Shown piece by piece: positions 56,868 through 64,000 of a stretch of DNA of 64,000 bases. Both the position numbers and the translations under genes were made by a program. The stretch comes from Ancylobacter sp. WKF20 (GTDB lineage: Bacteria > Pseudomonadota > Alphaproteobacteria > Rhizobiales > Xanthobacteraceae). Below the pieces are notes generated by a model. That model was given only the letters and a program-made list of their open reading frames with translations. It had not been told where the DNA came from and did no database searches. The stretch is taken from NCBI RefSeq assembly GCF_029760895.1, contig NZ_CP121679.1:3764001-3828000 (forward strand). Reading direction: 5' to 3'. Every line of letters begins with the position of its first letter. Within the stretch, counting starts at the first letter, position 1.

Positions 56868-58328
56868 ATGGCCGAGAACGCTCAGCAGCCCCCCACGCTT
56901 CTGGACCTGCCGGTTGGCATCACCGCGAGCGGCCAGCGGCGCGAATTCGACAGCATGGGCGAGGTGATGGTGCCGGCCGACCGCTATTGGGGGGCGCAGA
57001 CCGAGCGCTCGCTGCACCATTTCAACATTGGCGACGACCGGATGCCGAAGGCCGTCTACCACGCCTATGGCACGGTGAAGAAAGCCTGCGCGCTGGTGAA
57101 TGCGCGCGCCGGCCGCCTGCCCGGCTGGAAGCGCGACGCCATCATCCGCGCCGCCGATGAGACCATCGCCGGGGCGCTGGACGATCATTACCCGCTCTAT
57201 GTCTGGCAGACCGGCTCGGGCACCCAGTCGAACATGAACGTCAATGAGGTGATCTCGAACCGGGCGATCCAGCTGCTCGGCGGCACGCTCGGCTCGCAAA
57301 AGCCCATCGGCCCGAATGACGACGTGAATATGGGCCAGTCGTCCAACGACACCTTTCCGACCGCCATGCACATCGCCGCCGTCGAGGCCATCGACGCGGT
57401 GCTGCTGCCGGCGGTCGATGCCCTCGCCACCACCATCGAGCGCAAGGCCGAAGGCTGGATGGACGTGGTGAAGATCGGCCGCACGCATCTGGAAGACGCG
57501 GTGCCGCTCACTGTCGGGCAGGAATGGCATGGCTGGGCCGGGCAGATCCGCGCCGCCATGGCCGACATCGCCGCGAGCCGGGCGGGGCTCTACGAACTGG
57601 CGGTGGGCGGCACGGCGGTCGGCACCGGGCTGAACGCACCCGCGGGCTTCTCCGCCGAGGTCGCCGCCGCCATCGCCAGCCTCACCGGCAAGCCCTTCGT
57701 CACCGCGCCGAACAAATTCGCCGCGCAGGGCTCGCTCGACGCCATGGTGCGCGCCCATGCGGCGCTGCGAGGCCTCGCCGTGGCACTGATGAAGATCGCC
57801 AACGACATGCGCTGGCTCGCCTCCGGTCCGCGCTGCGGGCTGGGCGAACTCATCCTGCCGTCGAACGAGCCGGGCTCCTCGATCATGCCGGGCAAGGTCA
57901 ACCCGACCCAGTGCGAGGCGATGGTGATGATCGCCATCCAGGTGATGGGCAATGACAGCGCGGTCGCCATCGCCGGCAGCCAGGGCAATTTCGAGCTGAA
58001 CGCGATGCGCCCGGTCATCATCAACAATTTCCTGCACTCGGCGCGCATCCTCGCCGATGGCTGCGGCAAGTTCCGCGAATTCTCGGTCGAGGGCACGGAG
58101 CTGAACCGCGCGCGCATCGCCGACTATGTCGCCGGCAGCGTCATGCTGGTGACCGCGCTGTCGCCCGTCATCGGCTACCAGAACGCCGCCCATATCGCCG
58201 AGAAGGCGATCGCCGACGGCACCACGTTACGCGAGGCGGCGCTCGCCTCCGGCAAGGTGGATGCCGCGCTTTTCGACGAGACCATCAAGCCCCTCGGCAT
58301 GGTCGGCCATGGCCTTGCGGGCGCGTAA
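56868..58328 (+). CDS. fumC: Class II fumarate hydratase
   Basis: 486 residues from ATG 56868. Signature GSSIMPGKVNPTQCE is intact, with QSSNDTFPTAMHIAA and GRTHLEDAVPLTVGQE. It converts fumarate to L-malate without an Fe-S cluster. A variable N-terminal leader of about 25 residues precedes the conserved EFDSMGEVMVPADRYWGAQT. It heads the fumC-cupin-mqo run, so the next two TCA steps (fumarate to malate to oxaloacetate) are encoded together. Confidence 0.93.
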   Translation: MAENAQQPPTLLDLPVGITASGQRREFDSMGEVMVPADRYWGAQTERSLHHFNIGDDRMPKAVYHAYGTVKKACALVNARAGRLPGWKRDAIIRAADETIAGALDDHYPLYVWQTGSGTQSNMNVNEVISNRAIQLLGGTLGSQKPIGPNDDVNMGQSSNDTFPTAMHIAAVEAIDAVLLPAVDALATTIERKAEGWMDVVKIGRTHLEDAVPLTVGQEWHGWAGQIRAAMADIAASRAGLYELAVGGTAVGTGLNAPAGFSAEVAAAIASLTGKPFVTAPNKFAAQGSLDAMVRAHAALRGLAVALMKIANDMRWLASGPRCGLGELILPSNEPGSSIMPGKVNPTQCEAMVMIAIQVMGNDSAVAIAGSQGNFELNAMRPVIINNFLHSARILADGCGKFREFSVEGTELNRARIADYVAGSVMLVTALSPVIGYQNAAHIAEKAIADGTTLREAALASGKVDAALFDETIKPLGMVGHGLAGA

Positions 58329-58346
58329 GACAGCGGGAGAGTGACG

Positions 58347-58742
58347 ATGATCCGATGCGTGAGGATGTGGACCGGGCCGGATGGCAATTCGCTGTTCGAG
58401 GAAGGCAGCATCGCGATGGCCGAGGGCGAGCGCGGCGACTTCATCGGCAAGGCCTCTGCCGCCCGGAACATCTCGTTCCGCGAGACCGCCTCGGGCGGCT
58501 CCTTCGAGTGGCATCAGGATCCGGTGCCGCGCTACGTGCTCACCCTGTCCGGCACGCTGGAGTTCGAGACCAAGTCCGGCGCCACCTTCACCATCCGGCC
58601 GGGCGATGTGCTGCTGGCGCAGGACAACACCGGCTCCGGCCACAAATGGCGGCTGATCGGCACCGATCCGTGGCGCCGCGCCTATGTCGTCTATGAGGAC
58701 GGCACCGATCTCGGCTTCGTTCCCGCCACGCCCGCGCCCTGA
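58347..58742 (+). CDS. Small cupin-domain protein
   Basis: 131 residues from ATG 58347, with GGGAGA upstream. A single cupin barrel: SFEWHQDPVPRYVLTLSGTLEFETKSGATFTIRPGDVLLAQDNTGSGHKWRLIG carries the metal-type His residues of both cupin motifs (WHQDP and GHKW). No enzyme family is recognised. It lies 18 bp after fumC and 14 bp before mqo, so it is part of that transcription unit, which suggests a role tied to C4-dicarboxylate metabolism. That link is inference. Confidence 0.72.
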   Translation: MIRCVRMWTGPDGNSLFEEGSIAMAEGERGDFIGKASAARNISFRETASGGSFEWHQDPVPRYVLTLSGTLEFETKSGATFTIRPGDVLLAQDNTGSGHKWRLIGTDPWRRAYVVYEDGTDLGFVPATPAP

Positions 58743-58756
58743 GAGGAGCCGCCATC

Positions 58757-60268
58757 ATGCCGATCCACACCACCGACACGCCGGACATCGTGCTCATCGG
58801 CGCGGGCATCATGAGCGCCACCCTCGGCACCGTGCTGAAGGAGCTGGACCCCGCGCTCAGCGTCGTCATGTTCGAGACGCTGGATGATTGCGGCCAGGAA
58901 AGCTCCAAGGCCTGGAACAATGCCGGCACCGGCCATGCCGCCAATTGCGAGCTGAACTACACGCCGCAGCGCGCCGATGGCAGCGTCGACATTTCCAAGG
59001 CGCTGGAGGTCAACACCGAGTTCGACATCTCCCGCCAGCTCTGGGCGCATCTGGTGCGCAAGGGCGCCATTCCCGACCCGCGCGCCTTCATTCATCCCTG
59101 CCCGCATATGAGCTTCGTCTGGGGCGCGGAGAATGTCGCCTTCCTGAAGGCGCGCTTCCACGAGATGTCGGCGCATCACTGCTATCACGGCATGGAGTAC
59201 AGCGAGGATCCCGCGCAGATCGCGCAATGGGCGCCGCTCATCATCGAGGGCCGCGCGCCGGGCGAGCCGATCGCGGCGACCCGCATCATCACCGGCACAG
59301 ATGTCGATTACGGCTCGCTGACCCATCTTCTGGTCGCCCAGCTCACCGCGCAGAGCGGCTTCGAGGTGCATTACAACCGGCAGGTCGTCGGGCTGGAGCG
59401 CGAGGCGGACGGGCGCTGGCGCGTCACCGTCGCCGACACCTATGATGGCACGCGCACCAGCGTCTCGGCCAAGTTCGTCTTCATCGGCGCGGGCGGCGCC
59501 TCCATCGACCTGTTGCAGATGTCCGGCATTCCCGAGGGCAAGGGCTATGGCGGCTTCCCGGTCAGCGGCATCTGGCTGCGCTGCGATGTCGAGGCGGTGA
59601 GCGCGCGGCATGAGGCCAAGGTCTATGGCAAGGCGGCGAGCGGCTCGCCGCCCATGTCGGTGCCGCATCTCGACACCCGCATCATCGGCGGGAAAAGGTC
59701 GCTGCTGTTCGGGCCCTATGCCGGCTTCTCGCCGAAATTCCTCAAGCACGGCCACCTGACCGACCTCGTCGAGTCGATCACGCCGTCCAACCTGCTGCCC
59801 ATTCTCGATGTCGCCAAGAACAACATGGCGCTGACCGAATATCTCATCAGCCAGGTGCTGCAGAGCTCGGCGCACCAGTTCGGCACGCTGCGCCAGTTCT
59901 ACCCGCAGGCCGCCCGCGCCGACTGGGTGGAGGCGGTCGCCGGCCAGCGCGTGCAGGTCATCAAGCCCAATCGCGGGCCGGGGCTGGAAGGGCTGGGCGG
60001 CGCGCTGGAATTCGGCACGGAGCTTATTCCGGCGGCGGACAAGTCGCTGGTGGCGCTGCTCGGTGCCTCGCCGGGCGCCTCCACCGCCGCCTTCATCGCC
60101 ATGGAGGTGCTGCAGAGCTGCTTTGCCGACAAACTGACGGCCGATGGCTGGCTGCCGGCGCTGAAGGCGATGATCCCGACCTATGGCATCGACCTGAAGG
60201 TGGACGCCGACGCCTGCCGGCGTGCCCGCGCGGACACCGCGCCGGTGCTGAAGATCGAGAACATCTGA
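58757..60268 (+). CDS. mqo: Malate:quinone oxidoreductase
   Basis: 503 residues. FAD fold DIVLIGAGIMSATLGTVLKEL at the N-terminus, followed by SSKAWNNAGTGHAANCELNYTP, and late blocks LLGASPGASTAAFIAMEVLQ and FGPYAGFSPKFLKHG that are diagnostic of Mqo. A membrane-associated enzyme that oxidises malate to oxaloacetate and passes electrons straight to quinone. Expression with fumC puts two consecutive TCA steps under one control. Related species use Mqo beside or instead of NAD malate dehydrogenase. Confidence 0.95.
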   Translation: MPIHTTDTPDIVLIGAGIMSATLGTVLKELDPALSVVMFETLDDCGQESSKAWNNAGTGHAANCELNYTPQRADGSVDISKALEVNTEFDISRQLWAHLVRKGAIPDPRAFIHPCPHMSFVWGAENVAFLKARFHEMSAHHCYHGMEYSEDPAQIAQWAPLIIEGRAPGEPIAATRIITGTDVDYGSLTHLLVAQLTAQSGFEVHYNRQVVGLEREADGRWRVTVADTYDGTRTSVSAKFVFIGAGGASIDLLQMSGIPEGKGYGGFPVSGIWLRCDVEAVSARHEAKVYGKAASGSPPMSVPHLDTRIIGGKRSLLFGPYAGFSPKFLKHGHLTDLVESITPSNLLPILDVAKNNMALTEYLISQVLQSSAHQFGTLRQFYPQAARADWVEAVAGQRVQVIKPNRGPGLEGLGGALEFGTELIPAADKSLVALLGASPGASTAAFIAMEVLQSCFADKLTADGWLPALKAMIPTYGIDLKVDADACRRARADTAPVLKIENI

Positions 60269-60293
60269 CGGCGGTGCGGGCCGCCCCGGTGGC

Positions 60294-61706
60294 TCAGGCC
60301 CGCACCACCTTGCCGGGGTTCATCAGATTGGCCGGATCGAGCGCGGCCTTGATGGCGCGCATCATGTGCCGCTTGGCCGGGTCGCCATAGCGGTCCAGCA
60401 GGTCGAGCTTGATGATTCCGATGCCATACTCGGCGCCGAAGGAGCCGCCCATGTCGACCGCGAGATCGTAGATGCGCGGGGAGACCTCGCGCTCGAACCA
60501 GGGCTTGTAGGTGGCCGGCGCGGTGCCTGTCGGCGCGACCGCGTTGAAATGCACATTGCCGTCGCCGACATGGCCGTAGATCGACAGCCGCCCGCCATCG
60601 CTCTGCGTCTCCACCAGCACGGAGGCGCGGGTGATGAAGGCGGGGAGCGCCGAGGTCGGCACGGAGACGTCGTGCTTGACCGAGCCACCATTGGCGACCT
60701 CGGCCTCCGGAATATGCTCGCGCAGATACCAGAGCGCGTCGCGCTGCTGCGCGCTGGCGGCGAGCGTGCCGTCGGTGACGACGCCCTCGCCCATCAGTTC
60801 CTCCAGCAACTGGCCGACCGCCCCTTCCAGGGCGAGCACGGGCGAGCAGCTCTGCGCCTCCATCAGCACGTAATGGGCGCTGGGCGTCTCCAGCGGGTGG
60901 CGCAGGCCCGGTTGCGCGGCGAGCAGCAAAGCGAGCGAGTGGTGCGAGATGTACTCGAAAGAGGTGATGTTCTCGCCGGTGAGGATCTGCGCCCGCGCGA
61001 GGATGTCCGTCAGCGCGTCGATGTTCTCAATGGCGAGGAAGGCGGTGACGGTCTGCGCGGGCTTCCGCGCCAGCTTGAGCGAGACGGCGGTGATGACGCC
61101 GAGCGTGCCCTCGGCGCCAAGTAGCACCTGCTTCACATCATAGCCGGTGTTGTTCTTGCGCAGCGGCTGGAGCACGTCGAGCAGCTGCCCGTCCGGCAGC
61201 ACCGCCTCAAGGCCCAGCACGAGATCGCGCGCCATGCCGTATTTCAGCACGGAGATGCCGCCGGCATTGGTCGAGAGATTGCCGCCGATCTGGCAGGACT
61301 GGCGCGCGCCGAGATCGAGCGGTAGCATCAGCCCGGCGCCGTCCGCCGCCTCCTGAAGCACGCTCAGCACGCAGCCGGCCTCGGCGGTCAGCGAGAGATT
61401 GCCCGGGTCGATGGCGCGGATGGCGTTCAGCCGCTCAAGGCTCAGCACCAGTTCCTCGCCACTGGCCGAGGGGGTGGCGGCGGCGCAATAAGAGGTGTTG
61501 CCGCCCTGCGGGACCAGCGGCACGCCATGGGCGGCGCACAGCGTAACGATGCGCTGCACCTCGGCGCTCGTGCGCGGCCGCAGCACGGCGCGCGTCGCGC
61601 CGGTGCGGAAGCGGCGGAAATCGGTGAGGTAGCGCGCCGTCACATCCGGGTCGCTGGTGTAGAGCTCGCCCGGCAGACTGCCGAGAACGCCGTCGATCCG
61701 ATCCAT
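60294..61706 (-). CDS. FAD-linked 2-hydroxyacid dehydrogenase (GlcD/D-2-hydroxyglutarate dehydrogenase type)
   Basis: About 470 residues from ATG 61706. An FAD_binding_4 domain (PLVPQGGNTSYCAAATP, IGGNLSTNAGGISVLKYGMARDLVLGLE) is joined to a C-terminal substrate domain (YGHVGDGNVHFN, GAEYGIGIIKLDLL with the FAD-oxidase C-lobe His). Members oxidise D-lactate, glycolate or D-2-hydroxyglutarate; the substrate is not fixed by sequence. It is divergent from the GntR gene, and the operator-like 18-mer at 61861 sits in the shared 227-bp gap. Confidence 0.87.
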   Translation of the reverse strand: MDRIDGVLGSLPGELYTSDPDVTARYLTDFRRFRTGATRAVLRPRTSAEVQRIVTLCAAHGVPLVPQGGNTSYCAAATPSASGEELVLSLERLNAIRAIDPGNLSLTAEAGCVLSVLQEAADGAGLMLPLDLGARQSCQIGGNLSTNAGGISVLKYGMARDLVLGLEAVLPDGQLLDVLQPLRKNNTGYDVKQVLLGAEGTLGVITAVSLKLARKPAQTVTAFLAIENIDALTDILARAQILTGENITSFEYISHHSLALLLAAQPGLRHPLETPSAHYVLMEAQSCSPVLALEGAVGQLLEELMGEGVVTDGTLAASAQQRDALWYLREHIPEAEVANGGSVKHDVSVPTSALPAFITRASVLVETQSDGGRLSIYGHVGDGNVHFNAVAPTGTAPATYKPWFEREVSPRIYDLAVDMGGSFGAEYGIGIIKLDLLDRYGDPAKRHMMRAIKAALDPANLMNPGKVVRA

Positions 61707-61860
61707 CCCCGTCTCGCTCCCTGCGGCGCACCACCCGCGCCCGACCATGCCGGCGCTCTATACCCGCCGCCGCGCCCGGCATCCATGGATTTGCAGGGCG
61801 GCCGGGTCGCGCGACACCGTCCCCCGGCGCCGACGTGGCGCCGGCCGGTGAAAGTGACTA

Positions 61861-61878
61861 GATTAGTGATCACACCTT
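61861..61878. promoter_or_regulatory. Operator-like 18-mer, copy 1 (upstream of gntR)
   Basis: GATTAGTGATCACACCTT, with the 8-bp palindrome GTGATCAC at 61866-61873, lies between the divergent dehydrogenase and GntR genes. It matches copy 2 at 62869 in 16 of 18 bases. Likely a GntR binding site. Confidence 0.6.
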
Positions 61879-61933
61879 CGCTTCCTCCTTTTCACGACCC
61901 AGGAAAACAGGCGCCGCGCGCCGCTCCAATCGC

Positions 61934-62632
61934 ATGACGGAACAGGTCGTTTTCGAGAAGCTGGAGAGAGATCCGCTGCATGAGCGGGTCCATCGCGAAT
62001 TGCGCTCCGCCATCATCGCGGCACGCTTCGCGCCGGGGCAGAAGCTGACCGTGCGCGCCATCTCCGCCGCTTTTGGCGTCAGCACCATGCCGGTGCGCGC
62101 CGCCTTCGCCCGCCTCGCGGCGGAGAAGGCGGTGACGGCGCTCGCCAATGGCACCATCTCCATTCCGCTGCTGACGCGCGCGCAGTTCGACGAGCTGATC
62201 GAGCTGCGCATTCTGCTGGAAGGCGTGGCCACCGAGAAGGCGGCGCGGCTGATCACGCCCGAGGCAATCGAGGCGCTCACGCGGATCGCCAGCGGGCTGA
62301 ACGAGGCGGCGCAGGCCAACAATGCCGATGGCTATCTGCAGCTGAACCAGCAGTTCAAGTTCACCGTCTTTCAGGCGGCGCGCGCCCCGGCGCTGGAAGA
62401 CCTGATCGAGCGGCTGTGGCTGCAGATCGGCCCCTTCATGCGCCATTACGCGGCCGATATTCGTGGCCAGCGCGACACCGACCAGTATGAGGCGGTGATC
62501 ACCGCGCTGCGCCGCGCCGACGGGCGTGCCGCCCGTGCGGCGATGGAGGCCGATGTCGCCGGTGGCGCCGCCTTCCTCAAGCGGACGGCGGTCTTCGCCG
62601 ACGCCGCCCCCGCCCCGCCATCCGGCCCCTGA
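61934..62632 (+). CDS. GntR/FCD-family regulator
   Basis: 232 residues. Winged helix at the N-terminus (LHERVHRELRSAIIAARFAPGQKLTVRAISAAFGVSTMPVRAAFARLAAEKAV), followed by a helical FCD domain (FDELIELRILLEGVATEKAARLI, LNQQFKFTVFQAARAPALEDLIERLW). The usual second His of the FCD metal site is partly replaced (NQQFKF), so ligand binding may be metal-free. Two near-identical operator-like sites flank the gene (61861 and 62869), suggesting autoregulation and control of the aminotransferase and perhaps the FAD dehydrogenase. Confidence 0.83.
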   Translation: MTEQVVFEKLERDPLHERVHRELRSAIIAARFAPGQKLTVRAISAAFGVSTMPVRAAFARLAAEKAVTALANGTISIPLLTRAQFDELIELRILLEGVATEKAARLITPEAIEALTRIASGLNEAAQANNADGYLQLNQQFKFTVFQAARAPALEDLIERLWLQIGPFMRHYAADIRGQRDTDQYEAVITALRRADGRAARAAMEADVAGGAAFLKRTAVFADAAPAPPSGP

Positions 62633-62650
62633 CCCGGCCCGCCTCCGCCG

Positions 62651-62818
62651 AGCCTTAGCCCGCGCCGCGCGGCCTTCCGCGTTCATCGCTCCCCATACCG
62701 AAAACGCCGCCCGCGCGGCCGTGATCGCCTCGGCTATCCGCGCCGGCGTGGCGAGGGCGTCGTCGTGTGCCACGTCGCAAGTCTCCGGCGGGTTCCCGTT
62801 CGGCCTGTTGCCGGAGCC
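62651..62818 (-). pseudogene. Possible aldehyde dehydrogenase N-terminal remnant
   Basis: The 302-bp gap 62633-62934 has no intact gene. On the minus strand about 56 codons read GSGNRPNGNPPETCDV.., then PARIAEAITAARAAF, VWGAMNAEGRAARAKA, in the order and spacing of an aldehyde dehydrogenase N-terminus (NPxDxxDV, then the AAIAAARAAFPAW helix and RA..L). It has no good start and runs into antisense of gntR, so it is a remnant at best. GC-rich antisense frames can mimic Ala-rich helices, hence moderate confidence. Confidence 0.38.
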
Positions 62819-62868
62819 TTCGGCGCGCCGTCGACGAATTGCACCGGACGTTTCTCCCGTCATTGCGA

Positions 62869-62886
62869 GATCAGTGATCACACTTT
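62869..62886. promoter_or_regulatory. Operator-like 18-mer, copy 2 (upstream of the aminotransferase)
   Basis: GATCAGTGATCACACTTT, with GTGATCAC at 62874-62881, lies 49 nt before the aminotransferase ATG. It differs from copy 1 only at positions 4 and 16. The shared palindrome core marks it as the likely GntR target. Confidence 0.6.
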
Positions 62887-62934
62887 ATGGTCGCTCATCC
62901 GCTTCCCCCTGCCGTCCCGCCGGAGAGCCTGCGC

Positions 62935-64000
62935 ATGAGCCTCGAACCGCACCACAACATGTCGCTTGAGGAGATGGACCAGCGCAGCCTGTTCCACCCC
63001 TTCACCAGCATTGGCGACCACCTCGCTAATGGCCCGCGCATCATGGCCTCGGCGGCCGGCGTGCATGTCACCGACAGCAAGGGCCGGCGCTATCTCGATG
63101 GCGCGGCGGGGCTGTGGTGCGTGAATGTCGGCTATGGCCGGCAGGAGATCGTCGACGCCATGACCCGGCAGGCGCAGACGCTGCCGTTCTTCCATTCCTT
63201 CACGTCGATCGCCAACGAGCCCTCGATCCGCCTCGCCGACCGCGTGCTGCGCTGGGCGCCGGAGAATATGAGCAAGGTGTTCTTCGGCAATTCCGGCTCG
63301 GACGCCAACGACACCAACATCAAGCTGGTCTGGTACTACAACAACATGCGCGGCAAGCCCGCGAAGAAGAAGATCGTCTCGCGCAACCGCGCCTATCACG
63401 GCGTCACCATCGGCGCCGGCAGCCTGACCGGGCTGACCAATTGCCACCAGTTCTTCGACCTGCCGCTGCCGCAGATCCTGCGCACCCATTCGGTCGACCA
63501 GTACCGGGAGAAGCCGGAGGGCATGAGCGAGGCGGCCTTCGCCGCCCATCTCGCCCATGAGCTCGAGGCGCTGATCCTGAAGGAAGGGCCGGACACCGTC
63601 GCTGCCTTCATCGCCGAGCCGGTGATGGGCACGGGCGGCGTGCTGATCCCGCCCGCCGGCTATTTCCAGGCGGTGCAGGAGGTGCTCGACCGCTACGACA
63701 TATTGATGATCGCCGACGAGGTGATCTGCGGCTTCGGCCGGCTCGGCGCGCCCTTCGGCACCACCCATTTCGGCATCCGGCCGGACATCATGACCATGGC
63801 CAAGGGCCTGTCCTCCGGCTACCAGCCGATCTCGGCCAGCGTGATCTCCACCCGCATCTGGGACGTGCTCAAGGACACGTCGGGCGAGGTGGCCTCCTTC
63901 GCGCACGGCTTCACCTATTCCGCCCATCCGGTGGCGGCGGCGGCGGCGCTGGCCAATCTCGACATCGTCGAGCGCGAGAACCTCGTCGGCAACGCCGCCA
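62935..64000 (+). CDS. Class III (omega) aminotransferase, N-terminal 355 residues (cut by window edge)
   Basis: Open frame from ATG 62935 to the window end without a stop. PLP-dependent class III pattern: YLDGAAGLWCVNVGYGRQEI, FFGNSGSDANDTNIKLVWYY, RAYHGVTIGAGSLTG, FIAEPVMGTGGVLIPPAGYF, IADEVICGFGRLG and the PLP lysine in TMAKGLSSGYQPISA. Such enzymes move amino groups from beta-alanine, taurine, putrescine or similar to pyruvate or other keto acids. Its acceptor cannot be read here. The operator-like site just upstream and the GntR gene suggest induction by its amine substrate. Confidence 0.9.
   Translation, partial: MSLEPHHNMSLEEMDQRSLFHPFTSIGDHLANGPRIMASAAGVHVTDSKGRRYLDGAAGLWCVNVGYGRQEIVDAMTRQAQTLPFFHSFTSIANEPSIRLADRVLRWAPENMSKVFFGNSGSDANDTNIKLVWYYNNMRGKPAKKKIVSRNRAYHGVTIGAGSLTGLTNCHQFFDLPLPQILRTHSVDQYREKPEGMSEAAFAAHLAHELEALILKEGPDTVAAFIAEPVMGTGGVLIPPAGYFQAVQEVLDRYDILMIADEVICGFGRLGAPFGTTHFGIRPDIMTMAKGLSSGYQPISASVISTRIWDVLKDTSGEVASFAHGFTYSAHPVAAAAALANLDIVERENLVGNAA

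Overview
This window looks like an ordinary, densely packed chromosomal segment from a very GC-rich alphaproteobacterium. The gene families and gene order (ubiE-ubiB-coaBC-dut, a fused TsaE/sugar kinase followed by a MurU-like gene and addB-addA-trxA, a ChvE-GguAB sugar importer, malate:quinone oxidoreductase) point to the Hyphomicrobiales (Rhizobiales), perhaps near Xanthobacteraceae; this placement is inference. I see no insertion sequence, prophage, CRISPR array or rRNA. Two tRNA genes (Pro-CGG, Gln-UUG) are present. The window cuts a gene at each end.

Layout. 0-7 kb holds housekeeping and stress genes: a HAD phosphatase, a DUF1499 membrane protein, an MBL-fold hydrolase, a beta-carbonic anhydrase, a DUF892 ferritin-like protein, an orphan amidoligase, two tRNAs, a secreted UbiC/UTRA-like protein and a hydantoin-type racemase. 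7-12.3 kb is a LIV-type ABC importer operon on the minus strand whose two permeases are fused into one protein, followed by a MarR regulator. 12.4-15.8 kb has a drug/metabolite exporter, a GNAT acetyltransferase, a small lipoprotein and an L,D-transpeptidase with a CtrA-like site upstream. 15.9-20.4 kb is ubiE-ubiB, two tiny overlapping membrane-protein genes, coaBC and dut. 20.5-22.1 kb is an Rrf2 regulator and cysK. 22.2-34.4 kb is a long plus-strand run: a PAS histidine kinase, the TsaE-kinase fusion and MurU-like gene (cell-wall sugar recycling), addB, addA and trxA. 34.5-36.4 kb is a three-gene coupled set (DUF3429, FAD oxidoreductase, DCC thiol protein), converging on an unusual protein with a possible TerB-like N-terminus and a Coq4-like C-terminus.

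37.4-50.3 kb is the metabolic centrepiece: a minus-strand run of a GntR regulator, two IlvD/Edd sugar-acid dehydratases, a DHDPS-family lyase, a Gfo/Idh sugar dehydrogenase, an SMP-30 lactonase, DgoK, DgoA and a ChvE-GguA-GguB importer. Together they can take up an aldose (galactose, arabinose or xylose type), oxidise it to lactone and aldonate, dehydrate it and cleave the keto-deoxy acid. Two internal spacers carry unusual structures: a 36-codon frame coupled at both ends and a 13-bp stem-loop between chvE and gguA.

50.6-53.4 kb encodes an N-carbamoyl amidohydrolase and a dihydropyrimidinase/hydantoinase. 53.5-56.5 kb is a large autotransporter. 56.9-60.3 kb is fumC-cupin-mqo, which joins consecutive TCA-cycle steps. 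60.3-64 kb holds an FAD-linked 2-hydroxyacid dehydrogenase, a GntR/FCD regulator and the start of a class III aminotransferase. A near-identical 18-bp operator-like sequence precedes both the regulator and the aminotransferase, and a probable aldehyde dehydrogenase remnant lies between them. Calls come from reading motifs and gene order; no database search was run.
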